From the NCBI RefSeq assembly GCF_042219825.1, contig NZ_JBHJHQ010000009.1, positions 62,001 to 126,000 on the forward strand: DNA of 64,000 nucleotides. The letters are read 5' to 3'. The notes beneath the pieces are model-generated. The model saw nothing but the letters and a program-made list of their open reading frames with translations. It had not been told where the DNA came from and made no database searches. Each line of letters starts with the position of its first letter. Positions within the stretch are counted from its first letter, which is position 1. This document shows positions 1 to 9,324 of this stretch, in pieces. A program made the position numbers and the translations under genes. The stretch is from JBHJHP01 sp042219825 (GTDB lineage Bacteria; Bacteroidota; Bacteroidia; Bacteroidales; UBA5342).

Positions 1-1
1 T

Positions 2-775
2 GCTGAAGAAATGCTAATGCTGGGCATGGGTACAGAAGCTTTTCTGTTTGCTTTGGGAGCATTTGAAGCACCGCATAAGGAACATGACTGGTCAGTCGTA
101 TATCCTGAGCTTGCATATGGTCATGGTAATGAGCATACTCCTGTTGAAAGCACAGTAGCCCAGGGTAAAAAGGGTAATGCCGGGGCACAGATGGGTTCAC
201 TGGGAGATATTAGTGGTCTTACTTCTGAGGATATCGAAAAGCTAAAAGATGGATTGAGTAAGTTAAGTAAAACAGCCTCGCAAATGAATGACATTTCAGG
301 AGCCAGCATTGCGACAGAGAATTACATAAAAAATATTGAAAAAGCTGCAACCTCTGCTGATCATTTTGCAGATGTTCAGAACAAAGGTATTGAATCTATT
401 TCTACGGCTTCAAATCAATTAATGACTGCCTACTCCAACTCAGCACAATCGCTGGAGAAAAGTATTTCGGATCTGGGAAAAGATTCTGCACAGATATCAT
501 CAACTTTATCAACAGTTAGCGGAAATCTTACAAAAATAAATTCAGTATATGAGCTGCAGCTTCAGACAATCAACCAACAATTAGAAGAAGCAAAAGCAGA
601 ACTTGCCGAAACTAAGAAGATCAACACGAATCTAGGTACTATAAGCAAAAACTATTCTGATTCGGTTGCAGATGTTGAAGCTTACAAAAACGAAGCTGCT
701 AAACTAAAAAAACAAATATCAGACTTAAATGCCGTTTATGGCAATATGCTTAATGCTTTGAATATTGAATCATAA
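2..775 (+). CDS. gldL: GldL, T9SS motor subunit (5' end outside window)
   Basis: Partial gene; the reading frame is open from base 2 and its true start lies upstream of the window. The visible part begins in the GldL region that follows the two N-terminal membrane helices, with the family signature GTEAFLFALGAFE and the VYPEL motif. The rest is a long helical, coiled-coil cytoplasmic domain rich in Ser, Lys and Gln. GldL and GldM form the proton-driven inner-membrane motor of the type IX secretion system and of gliding motility. It is followed after 37 bp by gldM and then gldN in the standard gldK-L-M-N order, presumably one operon. Confidence 0.93.
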   Translation, partial: AEEMLMLGMGTEAFLFALGAFEAPHKEHDWSVVYPELAYGHGNEHTPVESTVAQGKKGNAGAQMGSLGDISGLTSEDIEKLKDGLSKLSKTASQMNDISGASIATENYIKNIEKAATSADHFADVQNKGIESISTASNQLMTAYSNSAQSLEKSISDLGKDSAQISSTLSTVSGNLTKINSVYELQLQTINQQLEEAKAELAETKKINTNLGTISKNYSDSVADVEAYKNEAAKLKKQISDLNAVYGNMLNALNIES

Positions 776-812
776 ATTTTAATACCTCATAGTAAAAGAA
801 AAGAATTAGATT

Positions 813-2438
813 ATGGGTTCTAAGAATTGTGCCGAAACGCCGCGACAGAAAATGATAGGTATGATGTACCTGTTTTTGACTGCTATGCTTGCGCTTAACG
901 TTTCAAGTGAGGTATTGAATGGTTTTACCAGAGTGGATGAAAGCCTCCGCAGTAGTGCTCAAAACATAGGAGATAGAAATACCGCTATTATGGAGGATTT
1001 CAAAAATAAGGAAAAGATGAATCCAATGAAAGTAGCTCAGTGGCGTGAAAAAGCACAACTGGTAAATACTTTAAGTGATTCTCTTTATGAACAAATTGAT
1101 GAATACAAGCTTGAGATTGTAAGAGATGTTGATGGCCCTACAGGAAATCCTGACAGCATTAATGCCAAGGACAACCTTGATGCTCCTGAACGGGTGATGT
1201 TATTAGGAGGTAAAAACAGTAAAGGTGCCCAATTGAAAGAGGGCATCAATAATTATCGTGCTTCTCTGATTGATATCATGGAAGATGCTGTTACAATTAA
1301 TGGTGGTAGTTTGGATACGTCTATTATTAATTCGCTTAATGCATCACTGACAACGCCTATGATGAAAGACCGGGACGGAGAAGAAAAACCATGGGAACAG
1401 GTATATTTTTCATGGATGCCCGTAGCTGCATCGGTTGCATTGCTTTCTAAATTGCAAAATGATGTAAGGGATGCTGAATCTCAGGTGATCCAGTTTCTGT
1501 TAAGACAAATAGATGCAAAAGACTTTAAAGTCAATAAAGTTGAAGCACATATAATTCCTACATCAACATCAGTGATTCGTGGTGGAACTTTCTCAGCACA
1601 GATTCTTCTTGCCGGGCGTGATACTACTAAATCACCAGTATATAAAATCAGTGAAAACGGCAATATAGTCAATGTTAAAAACGGGCTATATGAAAAAGCC
1701 TGTAATCAGTTAGGAGTATATAATATTGGCGGTTCTGTAGTTCTTAAGGATGACGACAATAATGACGTTTATTACCAGATACCTGAAATGAAGTATGAAG
1801 TAGTAGATCCTTTTGCAACAGTTTCAGCCTTAAAAATGAACGTGCTGTATGCTGGTGTGGAAAATCCTGTAGGTATTTCTGCTCCAGGTATTGCCGCAAG
1901 CGATTTGAGACCGTCAATTTCAAACGGATCCTTAAAAACAGCGGCTGACGGTCAAAGTTATATCGCTATTCCGAGCGACTATAACAGAAATGCGGTGATA
2001 AAGGTTAATGCTATAGTTGAAGGAAAAGAAACCCACATTGCAGATTACCCATTCCGTGTTAAACTTTTACCTGACCCGTTGCCTTTTATAGCATATCAGG
2101 AAGTAGCTGCTGATGCAAATGGTGATATTAAACGAATTGACAAAACAACAAATGATACAAAGATTGATTTCAGATTGCTAAAATTCTTTAAGGGAATTAA
2201 AGCGATGCTTCCCGAATCTGATTTCGAGGTCAATTACACGGTTGAAAGTTTCAGGATCGTTCTTTTAAATGAAAACGGCAACAATTTAGCTAAAACTGTA
2301 AAAGGTTCCGCTTTTGATAGTGATATAATGGATTTTTTACGTGAATTCCGTGGTACAATAACTATAACAGAAGTTGTTGCAAAAGGGCCGGACAATGTTC
2401 CAAGGAACTTACCGGCTATTGTAACTGACGTAAAATAA
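813..2438 (+). CDS. gldM: GldM, T9SS periplasmic shaft subunit
   Basis: 541 residues, the usual GldM length. A short cytoplasmic N-terminus with PRQKMIGMMYLFLTAMLALN forms a single membrane helix at about residues 14-33; the remainder is periplasmic, first helical and then beta-rich domains. GldM dimers are threaded through a GldL pentamer and pass motor torque to the outer-membrane GldK/GldN ring. The family match is clear from the N-terminus and from the gldL-gldM-gldN order, with 37 bp to gldL and 27 bp to gldN. No frame problems are seen. Confidence 0.95.
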   Translation: MGSKNCAETPRQKMIGMMYLFLTAMLALNVSSEVLNGFTRVDESLRSSAQNIGDRNTAIMEDFKNKEKMNPMKVAQWREKAQLVNTLSDSLYEQIDEYKLEIVRDVDGPTGNPDSINAKDNLDAPERVMLLGGKNSKGAQLKEGINNYRASLIDIMEDAVTINGGSLDTSIINSLNASLTTPMMKDRDGEEKPWEQVYFSWMPVAASVALLSKLQNDVRDAESQVIQFLLRQIDAKDFKVNKVEAHIIPTSTSVIRGGTFSAQILLAGRDTTKSPVYKISENGNIVNVKNGLYEKACNQLGVYNIGGSVVLKDDDNNDVYYQIPEMKYEVVDPFATVSALKMNVLYAGVENPVGISAPGIAASDLRPSISNGSLKTAADGQSYIAIPSDYNRNAVIKVNAIVEGKETHIADYPFRVKLLPDPLPFIAYQEVAADANGDIKRIDKTTNDTKIDFRLLKFFKGIKAMLPESDFEVNYTVESFRIVLLNENGNNLAKTVKGSAFDSDIMDFLREFRGTITITEVVAKGPDNVPRNLPAIVTDVK

Positions 2439-2465
2439 TTAAGTTAGATTTTAAATGTATTCTTT

Positions 2466-3395
2466 ATGACTAAGAAAATAATTATAGCTCTATTAATTTC
2501 TACATCTGGTTTATCTCTTACATTTGCCCAGGAAGACAATTCTTCTCCCCTTAAAGGAGACAAACCGATAGAATATATGTCAACAAAGGAAGGTGACATC
2601 GACCTCTATTATGAGTATAAAATTTGGCGTACACTGAATTTGGAAGAAACTCCAAATCAACCTTTGGCTTTGCCCAAAACTCCTATTAAAAGCAGGAAGA
2701 ACCTGGGTACTGTAATAATTGAAAGTATAGGTAATGAAAATTTTCCTATTCCTGTGCATCAGCCTAGTGATCAGGAAATGACTCAGGAACCATTAACACC
2801 AACTGAGATCTATAATAAATTTAACCTTCAAAAGGAAATAAGGGACAGATGTATTTTATTTCAGCTGACCGGTGACAATTATACGATCATGGTTAAGGAC
2901 GGGGATCCTAAGATTACGGTACCTCAAGACAGTTTATTTGCCTACCTTCCAAAGTTCTTATCCGAAGAAAGTGTCAATAACATTCTTACATCAATAAGTG
3001 GTCAAATATATAAATATGACTTATATGAAGTATGGTTCTTTAATAAAAGATATTCAACCTTTAAATCAGAGATAAGAGCAATATGTCCATATATTAAAGA
3101 TCCAACCTCTGGTCAGCCTCAATCTATTGGATGGATTCCATTTGATCAGTTAAGACGTTATCTGGTACAGGTTCCGATAAAACTTTCGGATTTCAATGCG
3201 ACAGTTGGAATGAACCAGTACAGTATGGATGCATATTTTACATCAAGACTATACTCTGGCGAAATCGTACAGGCAGAGAATTTACAGGGGAAAAGATTTA
3301 TTGACTACAACTTAACGCCTGACCAGATTGCTAAACAACGTCAGGAGATTGAAACCAGGCTTATAAATTTAGAAGAAGATATCTGGGCTTATTAA
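2466..3395 (+). CDS. gldN: GldN, T9SS periplasmic ring protein
   Basis: 309 residues with a signal peptide (MTKKIIIALLISTSGLSLTFAQ, cleavage near residue 22). The body matches GldN/PorN: the YDLYEVWFFNKRYSTF segment and the C-terminal YNLTPDQIAKQRQEIE region. GldN forms a periplasmic ring with lipoprotein GldK beneath the T9SS translocon. It is the last gene of the gldL-M-N run and is followed 16 bp later by a strong hairpin terminator. There is no gldO paralogue behind it, unlike in Flavobacterium johnsoniae. Confidence 0.93.
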   Translation: MTKKIIIALLISTSGLSLTFAQEDNSSPLKGDKPIEYMSTKEGDIDLYYEYKIWRTLNLEETPNQPLALPKTPIKSRKNLGTVIIESIGNENFPIPVHQPSDQEMTQEPLTPTEIYNKFNLQKEIRDRCILFQLTGDNYTIMVKDGDPKITVPQDSLFAYLPKFLSEESVNNILTSISGQIYKYDLYEVWFFNKRYSTFKSEIRAICPYIKDPTSGQPQSIGWIPFDQLRRYLVQVPIKLSDFNATVGMNQYSMDAYFTSRLYSGEIVQAENLQGKRFIDYNLTPDQIAKQRQEIETRLINLEEDIWAY

Positions 3396-3410
3396 AAAAG
3401 TACAGTCTAT

Positions 3411-3448
3411 ACAATAAAAAAGCCGGTATTAACCGGCTTTTTTATTGT
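3411..3448. terminator. Bidirectional intrinsic terminator between gldN and manC
   Basis: A perfect 17-bp stem: 3411-3427 pairs with 3432-3448 around an ATTA loop (3428-3431). The GC core is AGCCGGT/ACCGGCT, flanked by A5 on one side and T6 on the other, so it gives a U-tract in both directions. It ends the plus-strand gldN transcript and the minus-strand manC transcript, which converge here. Confidence 0.9.
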
Positions 3449-3464
3449 ATAATAACTTTTAATT

Positions 3465-4541
3465 TCAATCTGTCCCTAGCTCAAGTTTTACATCGTTCAC
3501 AAAATGCTTTATTCTTTGTTCTTCTGACATCTTACATATAAGAAGCGTATCGTCTGATTCAACCACGATGAAATCTTCCAACCCCTGTAGTACCACAATT
3601 TTATCCTCTGGTACATTGATCAGGTTATTTTTTGAATCGTACATAAAAACCTTTTTATTTGATGCATTTGCATCATCATCCTTAGGTAACTGATCATACA
3701 AAGATCCCCAGGTACCCAAATCAGACCAGCCAAAATCTGCACACAAAACATAAACATTGTCGGCCTTTTCCATGATCCCATAATCTATAGAAATATTTTT
3801 ACAGCTTGGATAGGCCTCTTCAATAAATGCCTGCTCCTTTTGGGTGTAATACAAGCTTTTCCCTTCAGCGAATTTATGTGCTACATCCGTCAGATATTTG
3901 TTAAACGCGGTAAGAATTGCATCACCTTTCCAGAGAAAGATGCCCGAATTCCAATAAAAGTCCCCACTTTCAAGAAAAACTTTCGCCAACTCCAGATCAG
4001 GCTTTTCAGTAAATGTTTTTACTTCATTAAAGATCGAGTCAGAACCTTCCTCATTTACTTTAATCTGAATATAGCCGTAACCTGTCTCCGGCCTGGAAGG
4101 TTTAATTCCCAAGGTTAAAAGATTACCACTTTCCTCAGTAAACTTCAAACCATCAGAAATATTTCTGATAAATTCCTCCTCCTTTAATATCAAGTGATCC
4201 GATGGAGCAACAACAAAATTTGCATCCGGATCCTTCGACATAATTTTATATGTTGCATATGCAATACATGGTGCCGTATTACGCATTGCAGGTTCCAAAA
4301 GTACCTGTTCCTCTGTCAACTCCGGTAACTGTTCCAGTATAATATCCTTATATATTTTATTGGAAACAACATATATATTTTCCGATGGCATTAACTTATG
4401 AAATCTGTCGAAAGTTTGCTGGATTAGAGTTCTTCCAGTTCCTAGGATATCAAGGAATTGTTTAGGTTTCTGAGTTTTACTTAGAGGCCAGAAGCGACTT
4501 CCAATACCTCCGGCCATAATCACACAATAAGCATTTTTCAT
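3465..4541 (-). CDS. manC: Mannose-1-phosphate guanylyltransferase
   Basis: Makes GDP-mannose from mannose-1-phosphate and GTP in the cytoplasm, for envelope glycans. The nucleotidyltransferase signature IMAGGIGSRFWPLSK with the KPKQFL lysines lies at the N-terminus, and the sugar-binding parts (APSDHLI, EKPD, YWNSGIFLW) follow in order. I chose the ATG at 4541 (358 residues) rather than an upstream ATG at 4568, because the extra nine residues precede the conserved MKNAYCVIMAGG start. It is a single-domain form without the phosphomannose-isomerase domain of the long enzymes. Confidence 0.92.
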   Translation of the reverse strand: MKNAYCVIMAGGIGSRFWPLSKTQKPKQFLDILGTGRTLIQQTFDRFHKLMPSENIYVVSNKIYKDIILEQLPELTEEQVLLEPAMRNTAPCIAYATYKIMSKDPDANFVVAPSDHLILKEEEFIRNISDGLKFTEESGNLLTLGIKPSRPETGYGYIQIKVNEEGSDSIFNEVKTFTEKPDLELAKVFLESGDFYWNSGIFLWKGDAILTAFNKYLTDVAHKFAEGKSLYYTQKEQAFIEEAYPSCKNISIDYGIMEKADNVYVLCADFGWSDLGTWGSLYDQLPKDDDANASNKKVFMYDSKNNLINVPEDKIVVLQGLEDFIVVESDDTLLICKMSEEQRIKHFVNDVKLELGTD

Positions 4542-4621
4542 GTTATATACACTTTTGATGTTTCCCAAATTAACACTTTTTTATTGGGATATCAAATGGA
4601 TTATACTAAAGAAACGTTAAT

Positions 4622-4655
4622 AAAAAAAGCCATCCGACAGATGGCGGATGGCTTT
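4622..4655 (-). terminator. Intrinsic terminator of eno
   Basis: Stem GCCATCCG (4629-4636) with CGGATGGC (4645-4652), loop of 8, extended by an A3/T3 pairing; on the minus strand it is followed by seven T (4622-4628). It lies 20 bp beyond the enolase stop codon and before the manC start, so manC needs its own promoter. Confidence 0.85.
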
Positions 4656-4674
4656 CAAATATAGCGTTCAATAA

Positions 4675-5961
4675 TTACTTTACCCTTTTATACCCATAAA
4701 CGGCGCTATCACCCAATTCTTCTTCAATACGAAGTAACTGGTTGTATTTAGCCATCCTGTCGGAACGACTCATTGAACCTGTTTTAATCTGGCCACTGTT
4801 AGTAGCAACTGCAATATCAGCAATTGTTGCATCTTCAGTTTCACCTGAACGGTGTGAAGTTACAGATGTATAACCATGTCTGTGTGCCATTTCAATTGCA
4901 TCCAGTGTTTCGGTTAATGTGCCAATCTGATTTACTTTAATTAAAATAGAGTTTGCACAACCTAATTCAATTCCTTTTTTCAGGAATTCAACGTTGGTCA
5001 CAAACAGGTCATCACCTACTAGCTGAACTTTATCCCCTAATTTATCTGTAAGAATTTTCCAACCATCCCAGTCACCTTCATCACAACCATCTTCTACTGA
5101 ATCAATTGGATATTTTGCGATCAATTCAGCAAGATAATCAGCTTGTTCTGTAGAATTTCTTTTAGCACCATTAGGACCTTCAAATTTAGAATAATCGTAA
5201 ATACCGTCCTTGAAGAATTCAGATGAAGCACAGTCAAGTGCAATTGTTACATCCTTACCAGGCTCATAACCGGCTTTTTTAATTGCTTCAATCACACTGT
5301 CCAGAGCTTCTTCGGTACCTCCTGAGAAGTTAGGAGCAAATCCTCCTTCATCACCAACTGCAGTACTTAATCCTTTACCCTTAATAATTGATTTAAGAGC
5401 ATGGAATACTTCCGCACCCATCCTTAAACCTTCTTTAAAAGATGGTGCGCCTACAGGACGAATCATGAATTCCTGGAACGCAATAGGTGCATCTGAGTGT
5501 GAACCTCCATTGATGATATTCATCATCGGAACGGGAAGAACAGTTGTATTAGTTCCTCCGATATAACGGTATAAAGGCATTCCTAAAAGATCAGCAGCAG
5601 CCTTAGCCACAGCAAGAGAAACACCTAACATAGCATTTGCACCAAGATTGCTTTTGGTTTTGGTACCGTCCAGTGCAAGCATTGCTTTGTCAATACCTAC
5701 CTGATCAGTTACATCCATACCAATAATTTCTTCCGCAATTTTTGAATTTACATTCTCAACGGCTTTTAAAACACCTTTTCCAAGGTAACGGCTTTTATCA
5801 CCATCACGTAATTCCAGGGCTTCATTTTCACCTGTTGATGCTCCTGATGGAACAGCTGCACGACCTGTTGCACCACTGGCTGTTAATACTTCTACTTCTA
5901 GAGTCGGATTACCACGTGAGTCCAGAATTTCACGTGCATGAATACTTACAATCTCTGACAT
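4675..5961 (-). CDS. eno: Enolase (phosphopyruvate hydratase)
   Basis: 428 residues, full length. Converts 2-phosphoglycerate to phosphoenolpyruvate in glycolysis. The N-terminal SIHAREILDSRGNPT motif, the Mg-binding acidic residues (VGDEGGFAP, ALDCAS, SVEDGCDEGD, LVGDD) and the signature ILIKVNQIGTLTET are all present. It is transcribed alone: a promoter lies about 65 bp upstream and a terminator directly downstream. Confidence 0.97.
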   Translation of the reverse strand: MSEIVSIHAREILDSRGNPTLEVEVLTASGATGRAAVPSGASTGENEALELRDGDKSRYLGKGVLKAVENVNSKIAEEIIGMDVTDQVGIDKAMLALDGTKTKSNLGANAMLGVSLAVAKAAADLLGMPLYRYIGGTNTTVLPVPMMNIINGGSHSDAPIAFQEFMIRPVGAPSFKEGLRMGAEVFHALKSIIKGKGLSTAVGDEGGFAPNFSGGTEEALDSVIEAIKKAGYEPGKDVTIALDCASSEFFKDGIYDYSKFEGPNGAKRNSTEQADYLAELIAKYPIDSVEDGCDEGDWDGWKILTDKLGDKVQLVGDDLFVTNVEFLKKGIELGCANSILIKVNQIGTLTETLDAIEMAHRHGYTSVTSHRSGETEDATIADIAVATNSGQIKTGSMSRSDRMAKYNQLLRIEEELGDSAVYGYKRVK

Positions 5962-6027
5962 AATCTAATGATTTATATTAAAACAATTAATAATTTCAGA
6001 TTCTTCGGGCTCAATTTTTGAGCACCC

Positions 6028-6058
6028 CAAAGTTACTTATTTAGAAATTATTACTCAA
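6028..6058 (-). promoter_or_regulatory. Bacteroidota-type promoter for eno
   Basis: On the minus strand a -7 element TAACTTTG (6028-6035) matches TAnnTTTG and a -33 TTG (6056-6058) lies 20 bp upstream of it. It falls between the rplQ terminator and the eno start codon, which supports the assignment. Found by eye; the start site is not known. Confidence 0.65.
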
Positions 6059-6079
6059 CTTAAAAAATGAAAAAACATT

Positions 6080-6109
6080 AAAAAAGGGGTGCAAAATTTG
6101 CACCCCTTT
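6080..6109 (-). terminator. Intrinsic terminator of the ribosomal protein cluster
   Basis: Inverted repeat AAAGGGGTGCAAA (6083-6095) against TTTGCACCCCTTT (6097-6109), followed on the minus strand by a run of T (complement of the A run 6080-6085). It lies 26 bp after the rplQ stop codon and closes the long minus-strand ribosomal operon. Confidence 0.88.
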
Positions 6110-6134
6110 ATAGGTTCTTAACGTAGCTTTAAAA

Positions 6135-6764
6135 CTACTCTTCTTTTTTCTCTTCTTCGTTTTCTGAAGCATCTTCGGAAGTACCATCAGCTTGTGCTTC
6201 CGGCTCCTTAACTTCCTCTTCAGATTTAACTTCCGGTTCTGCGGCAGCAACCTCTTTTTCTTCTACTACTACATCATCCTTAACCTCTTCTTTTACTTCT
6301 GCCTTTGCTTTTACATCTGCAGCAGGAGCAGCTTCAGCTTTTTTCTTGGATGAAGACCTTCTTCTTCTTGAAGATTTTTTAGTTGAAGTAGATTCCAGCA
6401 TATTCTCATTGAAGTCTACCAGCTCGATAAAACACATTTCAGCATTATCACCAATACGGTTTCCTGTTTTTAGAATACGTGTGTAACCACCTGGTCTCTG
6501 AGCTACTTTTTCAGATACTTCTCTGAATAAAATTGCGACAGCCTCTTTGTCTTTCAAATAGCTGAATGCAGTTCTTCTTGAGTGAGTGGTATCATTTTTA
6601 CTTTTAGTAATGATCGGCTCAATAAAAACCTTAAGTGCTTTAGCTTTTGCTAAAGTTGTGTGAATTCTTTTATGTTTTATCAAAGAAACAGCCATGTTTG
6701 ATAGCATCGCCTTTCTGTGAGATGTTGTTCTTCCTAAATGATTGAACTTCTTCCTGTGTCTCAT
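6135..6764 (-). CDS. rplQ: Ribosomal protein bL17 with long charged C-terminal tail
   Basis: Residues 1 to about 125 are a normal bL17 (MRHRKKFNHLGRTTSHRKAM start). The rest, about 80 residues, is low complexity: first a basic block with SSRRRRSSSKKK, then a mostly acidic Glu/Lys/Ala/Val stretch ending in EEKKEE. bL17 sits near the peptide exit tunnel of the 50S subunit. Tails of this kind occur in Bacteroidota L17 but their role is unknown to me. Last gene of the cluster, 5 bp after rpoA, followed by a terminator. Confidence 0.95.
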   Translation of the reverse strand: MRHRKKFNHLGRTTSHRKAMLSNMAVSLIKHKRIHTTLAKAKALKVFIEPIITKSKNDTTHSRRTAFSYLKDKEAVAILFREVSEKVAQRPGGYTRILKTGNRIGDNAEMCFIELVDFNENMLESTSTKKSSRRRRSSSKKKAEAAPAADVKAKAEVKEEVKDDVVVEEKEVAAAEPEVKSEEEVKEPEAQADGTSEDASENEEEKKEE

Positions 6765-6769
6765 TTTAA

Positions 6770-7762
6770 TTACTCTTTGTCAAGTTTGTACTTACTGATA
6801 TCCATGCCGAATGTCAAACTTAAGGATACAAGTAATTCTTCCAATTCGGTCAATGATTTCTTACCGAAGTTTCTGAATTTCAATAAGTCGTTTTTATTGA
6901 AAACAACTAAGTCTCCAAGTGTTTCTACATCGGCAGCTTTAAGACAATTAAGTGCTCTGACAGAAAGATCCATGTCAGTCAGTTTTGTCTTCAGAAGCTG
7001 ACGCATATGCAATACTTCTTCATCAAATTCTTCAGCGCCGTTTTTCTCATCCGTATCAAGCGTAATACGTTCATCAGAAAACAACATGAAATGATAAATA
7101 AGAATCTTTGCAGCTTCCTTTAAAGCTTCCTTCGGATGAATTGATCCGTCTGAAGTAATTTCAAGAACCAGCTTTTCATAGTCAGTCTTCTGCTCTACCC
7201 TGTAGTTCTCAATATAATACTTCACATTTTTGATTGGCGTATAAATAGAATCAATTGGAATTAAACCGAATTCTTCTGTAGCAGGAGTATTCTCCACAGC
7301 GGGAACATAACCACGCCCCTTGTTGATAGTGATATCAACTGAAAGATTTACTCCTTCATCCATTCTGCAAATTACCAATTCTGGATTCAGCACTTCAAAA
7401 CCGGTAAGAAACTTACTGATATCACCAGCTTTAAACTCTTTAGAACCGGTTACATTTACAGTAACTTTTTCACTTTCTACTTCATCTACCAAGCGACGAA
7501 GGCGAACCTGTTTGAAGTTAAGTACTATTTCCACAACATCTTCCATTACACCAGGAATTGTTGAGAATTCGTGTTCAACACCTTCAATTTTTATAGAGGT
7601 AATAGCAAATCCTTCGAGTGATGAAAGCAAAATACGCCTTAACGCGTTACCTATGGTAATTCCATATCCTGGTTCCAATGGACGAAATTCGAATTTACCG
7701 AATCTGTCATCTGATTCCAGCATGATTACCTTATCGGGTTTTTGAAATGCTAATATAGCCAT
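6770..7762 (-). CDS. rpoA: RNA polymerase subunit alpha
   Basis: 330 residues. The N-terminal dimerisation domain (GYGITIGNALRRILLSSLEG) occupies residues 1 to about 230 and the C-terminal DNA/activator-binding domain (LSVRALNCLKAADVETLGDLV ... FRNFGKKSLTELEE) follows a flexible linker. It lies between rpsD and rplQ in the standard alpha-operon order, 11 bp after rpsD. Confidence 0.97.
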   Translation of the reverse strand: MAILAFQKPDKVIMLESDDRFGKFEFRPLEPGYGITIGNALRRILLSSLEGFAITSIKIEGVEHEFSTIPGVMEDVVEIVLNFKQVRLRRLVDEVESEKVTVNVTGSKEFKAGDISKFLTGFEVLNPELVICRMDEGVNLSVDITINKGRGYVPAVENTPATEEFGLIPIDSIYTPIKNVKYYIENYRVEQKTDYEKLVLEITSDGSIHPKEALKEAAKILIYHFMLFSDERITLDTDEKNGAEEFDEEVLHMRQLLKTKLTDMDLSVRALNCLKAADVETLGDLVVFNKNDLLKFRNFGKKSLTELEELLVSLSLTFGMDISKYKLDKE

Positions 7763-7773
7763 ATACTAAATTT

Positions 7774-8379
7774 TTATTTAGAGTACAATTCAACGATCAA
7801 TTGTTCCTTAATATTTTCGGGTATGTCTTCTCTTGCAGGTACATTCAAATATTTACCGCTAACAGAATTTTCATCCCACTCTAACCATGAATATTTAGAG
7901 TGATTTTCACCACTTAATGATTCAGTGACTACTAAAAGAGATTTAGATCTTTCGCGAACACCGATAATCTGACCCGGTTTTACAGAGTAAGACGGAATAT
8001 TCACAATTTTACCATCCACAATAATGTGACGATGTCCAACCAGCTGCCTTGCTGCTGCTCTTGTAGGTGCAATACCTAAACGGTAAACCACATTATCAAG
8101 TCTGCTTTCGAGCAACTGAAGCAAAATTTCACCGGTAATACCTTTTTTGCGATGAGCCTTCTGAAAGGTGTTACGGAATTGTTTTTCCAGTACACCATAG
8201 GTGTATTTTGCTTTTTGTTTTTCTTTCAACTGATCTCCATATTCAGTTGTTTTCCTTCTCCTGTTGTTACCGTGCTGTCCAGGAGGATAGTTTCTTTTAT
8301 TTAAAACTTTGTCTGGTCCGAAGATTGGTTCTCCAAACTTCCTTGCAATTTTAGACTTTGGTCCGATATACTTTGCCAT
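7774..8379 (-). CDS. rpsD: Ribosomal protein uS4
   Basis: 201 residues; 30S assembly initiator with the S4 RNA-binding domain (RLDNVVYRLGIAPTRAAARQLVGH) at about residues 93-150. The N-terminus has no cysteines, so this is the zinc-free form. A 133-bp gap separates it from rpsK, the longest within the cluster. S4 autoregulates its operon in E. coli; I see no convincing pseudoknot here and make no such claim. Confidence 0.96.
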   Translation of the reverse strand: MAKYIGPKSKIARKFGEPIFGPDKVLNKRNYPPGQHGNNRRRKTTEYGDQLKEKQKAKYTYGVLEKQFRNTFQKAHRKKGITGEILLQLLESRLDNVVYRLGIAPTRAAARQLVGHRHIIVDGKIVNIPSYSVKPGQIIGVRERSKSLLVVTESLSGENHSKYSWLEWDENSVSGKYLNVPAREDIPENIKEQLIVELYSK

Positions 8380-8512
8380 TGTATTACTTTTTTGCTTTGA
8401 TTTTAAATTTTGATTTTACGCTATGAATATGGATTGCAGCCGCGATTACAGAGAGGAAGAATCATGCAATCAATTCACTATTCAAAAGATAAAATCTAAA
8501 ACAATTTATTAA

Positions 8513-8902
8513 TTATACTCTCCTTCTTTTAGGAGGACGACATCCATTGTGTGGAATTGGTGTAACGTCAACAATTTCTGATACCTCAATACCACTGCTG
8601 TGGATAGTACGAATTGCAGATTCTCTTCCGTTACCAGGTCCTTTTACAAAAACTCTTACTTTTCTAAGACCCAGATCGTATGCTACTTTTGAACAATCCT
8701 GAGCTGCAACCTGCGCTGCATAAGGCGTGTTCTTTTTTGAACCTCTGAATCCCATTTTCCCGGCTGATGACCATGAAATAACCTGCCCATCACTGTTTGT
8801 TAAGGAAACAATGATATTGTTAAAGGAAGAATGGATGTGAGCCTGACCCGTAGCCTCAACTTTAACTTTTCTCTTTCTTTGAGTTCCTGACTTTTTTGCC
8901 AT
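8513..8902 (-). CDS. rpsK: Ribosomal protein uS11
   Basis: 129 residues. The conserved core (AHIHSSFNNIIVSLT, SSAGKMGFRGSKK, DVTPIPHNGCRPPKRRRV end) identifies uS11, part of the 30S platform near the E site. Lies 22 bp after rpsM in the alpha-operon order. Confidence 0.96.
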   Translation of the reverse strand: MAKKSGTQRKRKVKVEATGQAHIHSSFNNIIVSLTNSDGQVISWSSAGKMGFRGSKKNTPYAAQVAAQDCSKVAYDLGLRKVRVFVKGPGNGRESAIRTIHSSGIEVSEIVDVTPIPHNGCRPPKRRRV

Positions 8903-8924
8903 AACCTTATATAAATGTTACTGT

Positions 8925-9296
8925 TTACTTTTTCTTATTTGCTACAGTCTTACGTTTACCTTTACGGGTACGCGCATTATTTTTTGTTGACTGCCCACGA
9001 ACAGGAAGTCCGATACGGTGACGAATGCCTCTGTAGCAACCAATATCCATTAAACGTTTAATGTTTAACTGAATTTCTGATCTCAATTCACCTTCAACCT
9101 TTGTGGTTTCAGCGATAGCTTTCCTTACGCCGGCAATCTGATCATCTGTCCAGTCTTCTACTTTAATGTTACGATCAACACCTGCTAATTCCAGAATCTG
9201 CTGAGCTTTGCTCTTTCCAATTCCGAATATGTAAGTGAGAGCAATCTCACCTCTTTTGTTTTGCGGAAGGTCAACACCAACTATACGTATAGCCAT
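8925..9296 (-). CDS. rpsM: Ribosomal protein uS13
   Basis: 123 residues, 30S head protein contacting the P-site tRNA and the 50S bridge. The start MAIRIVGVDLPQNKRGEIALTYI and the basic tail RGQSTKNNARTRKGKRK are diagnostic. Placed directly after rpmJ as usual. Confidence 0.96.
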   Translation of the reverse strand: MAIRIVGVDLPQNKRGEIALTYIFGIGKSKAQQILELAGVDRNIKVEDWTDDQIAGVRKAIAETTKVEGELRSEIQLNIKRLMDIGCYRGIRHRIGLPVRGQSTKNNARTRKGKRKTVANKKK

Positions 9297-9324
9297 TTCT
9301 TAAAATTTTTGCAAAATTAGTTAA

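Noticed and set aside
7320..7745. 141-codon plus-strand open frame opposite rpoA
   Set aside because: It lies wholly antisense to a conserved gene, has a composition expected of a reverse-strand shadow and no signal or domain. The same holds for 12366-12710 and 25224-25652.
8380..8512. Possible S4-binding regulatory leader in the rpsK-rpsD gap
   Set aside because: The gap is long for the cluster but I could not fold a convincing pseudoknot, and no clean -7 box is present.
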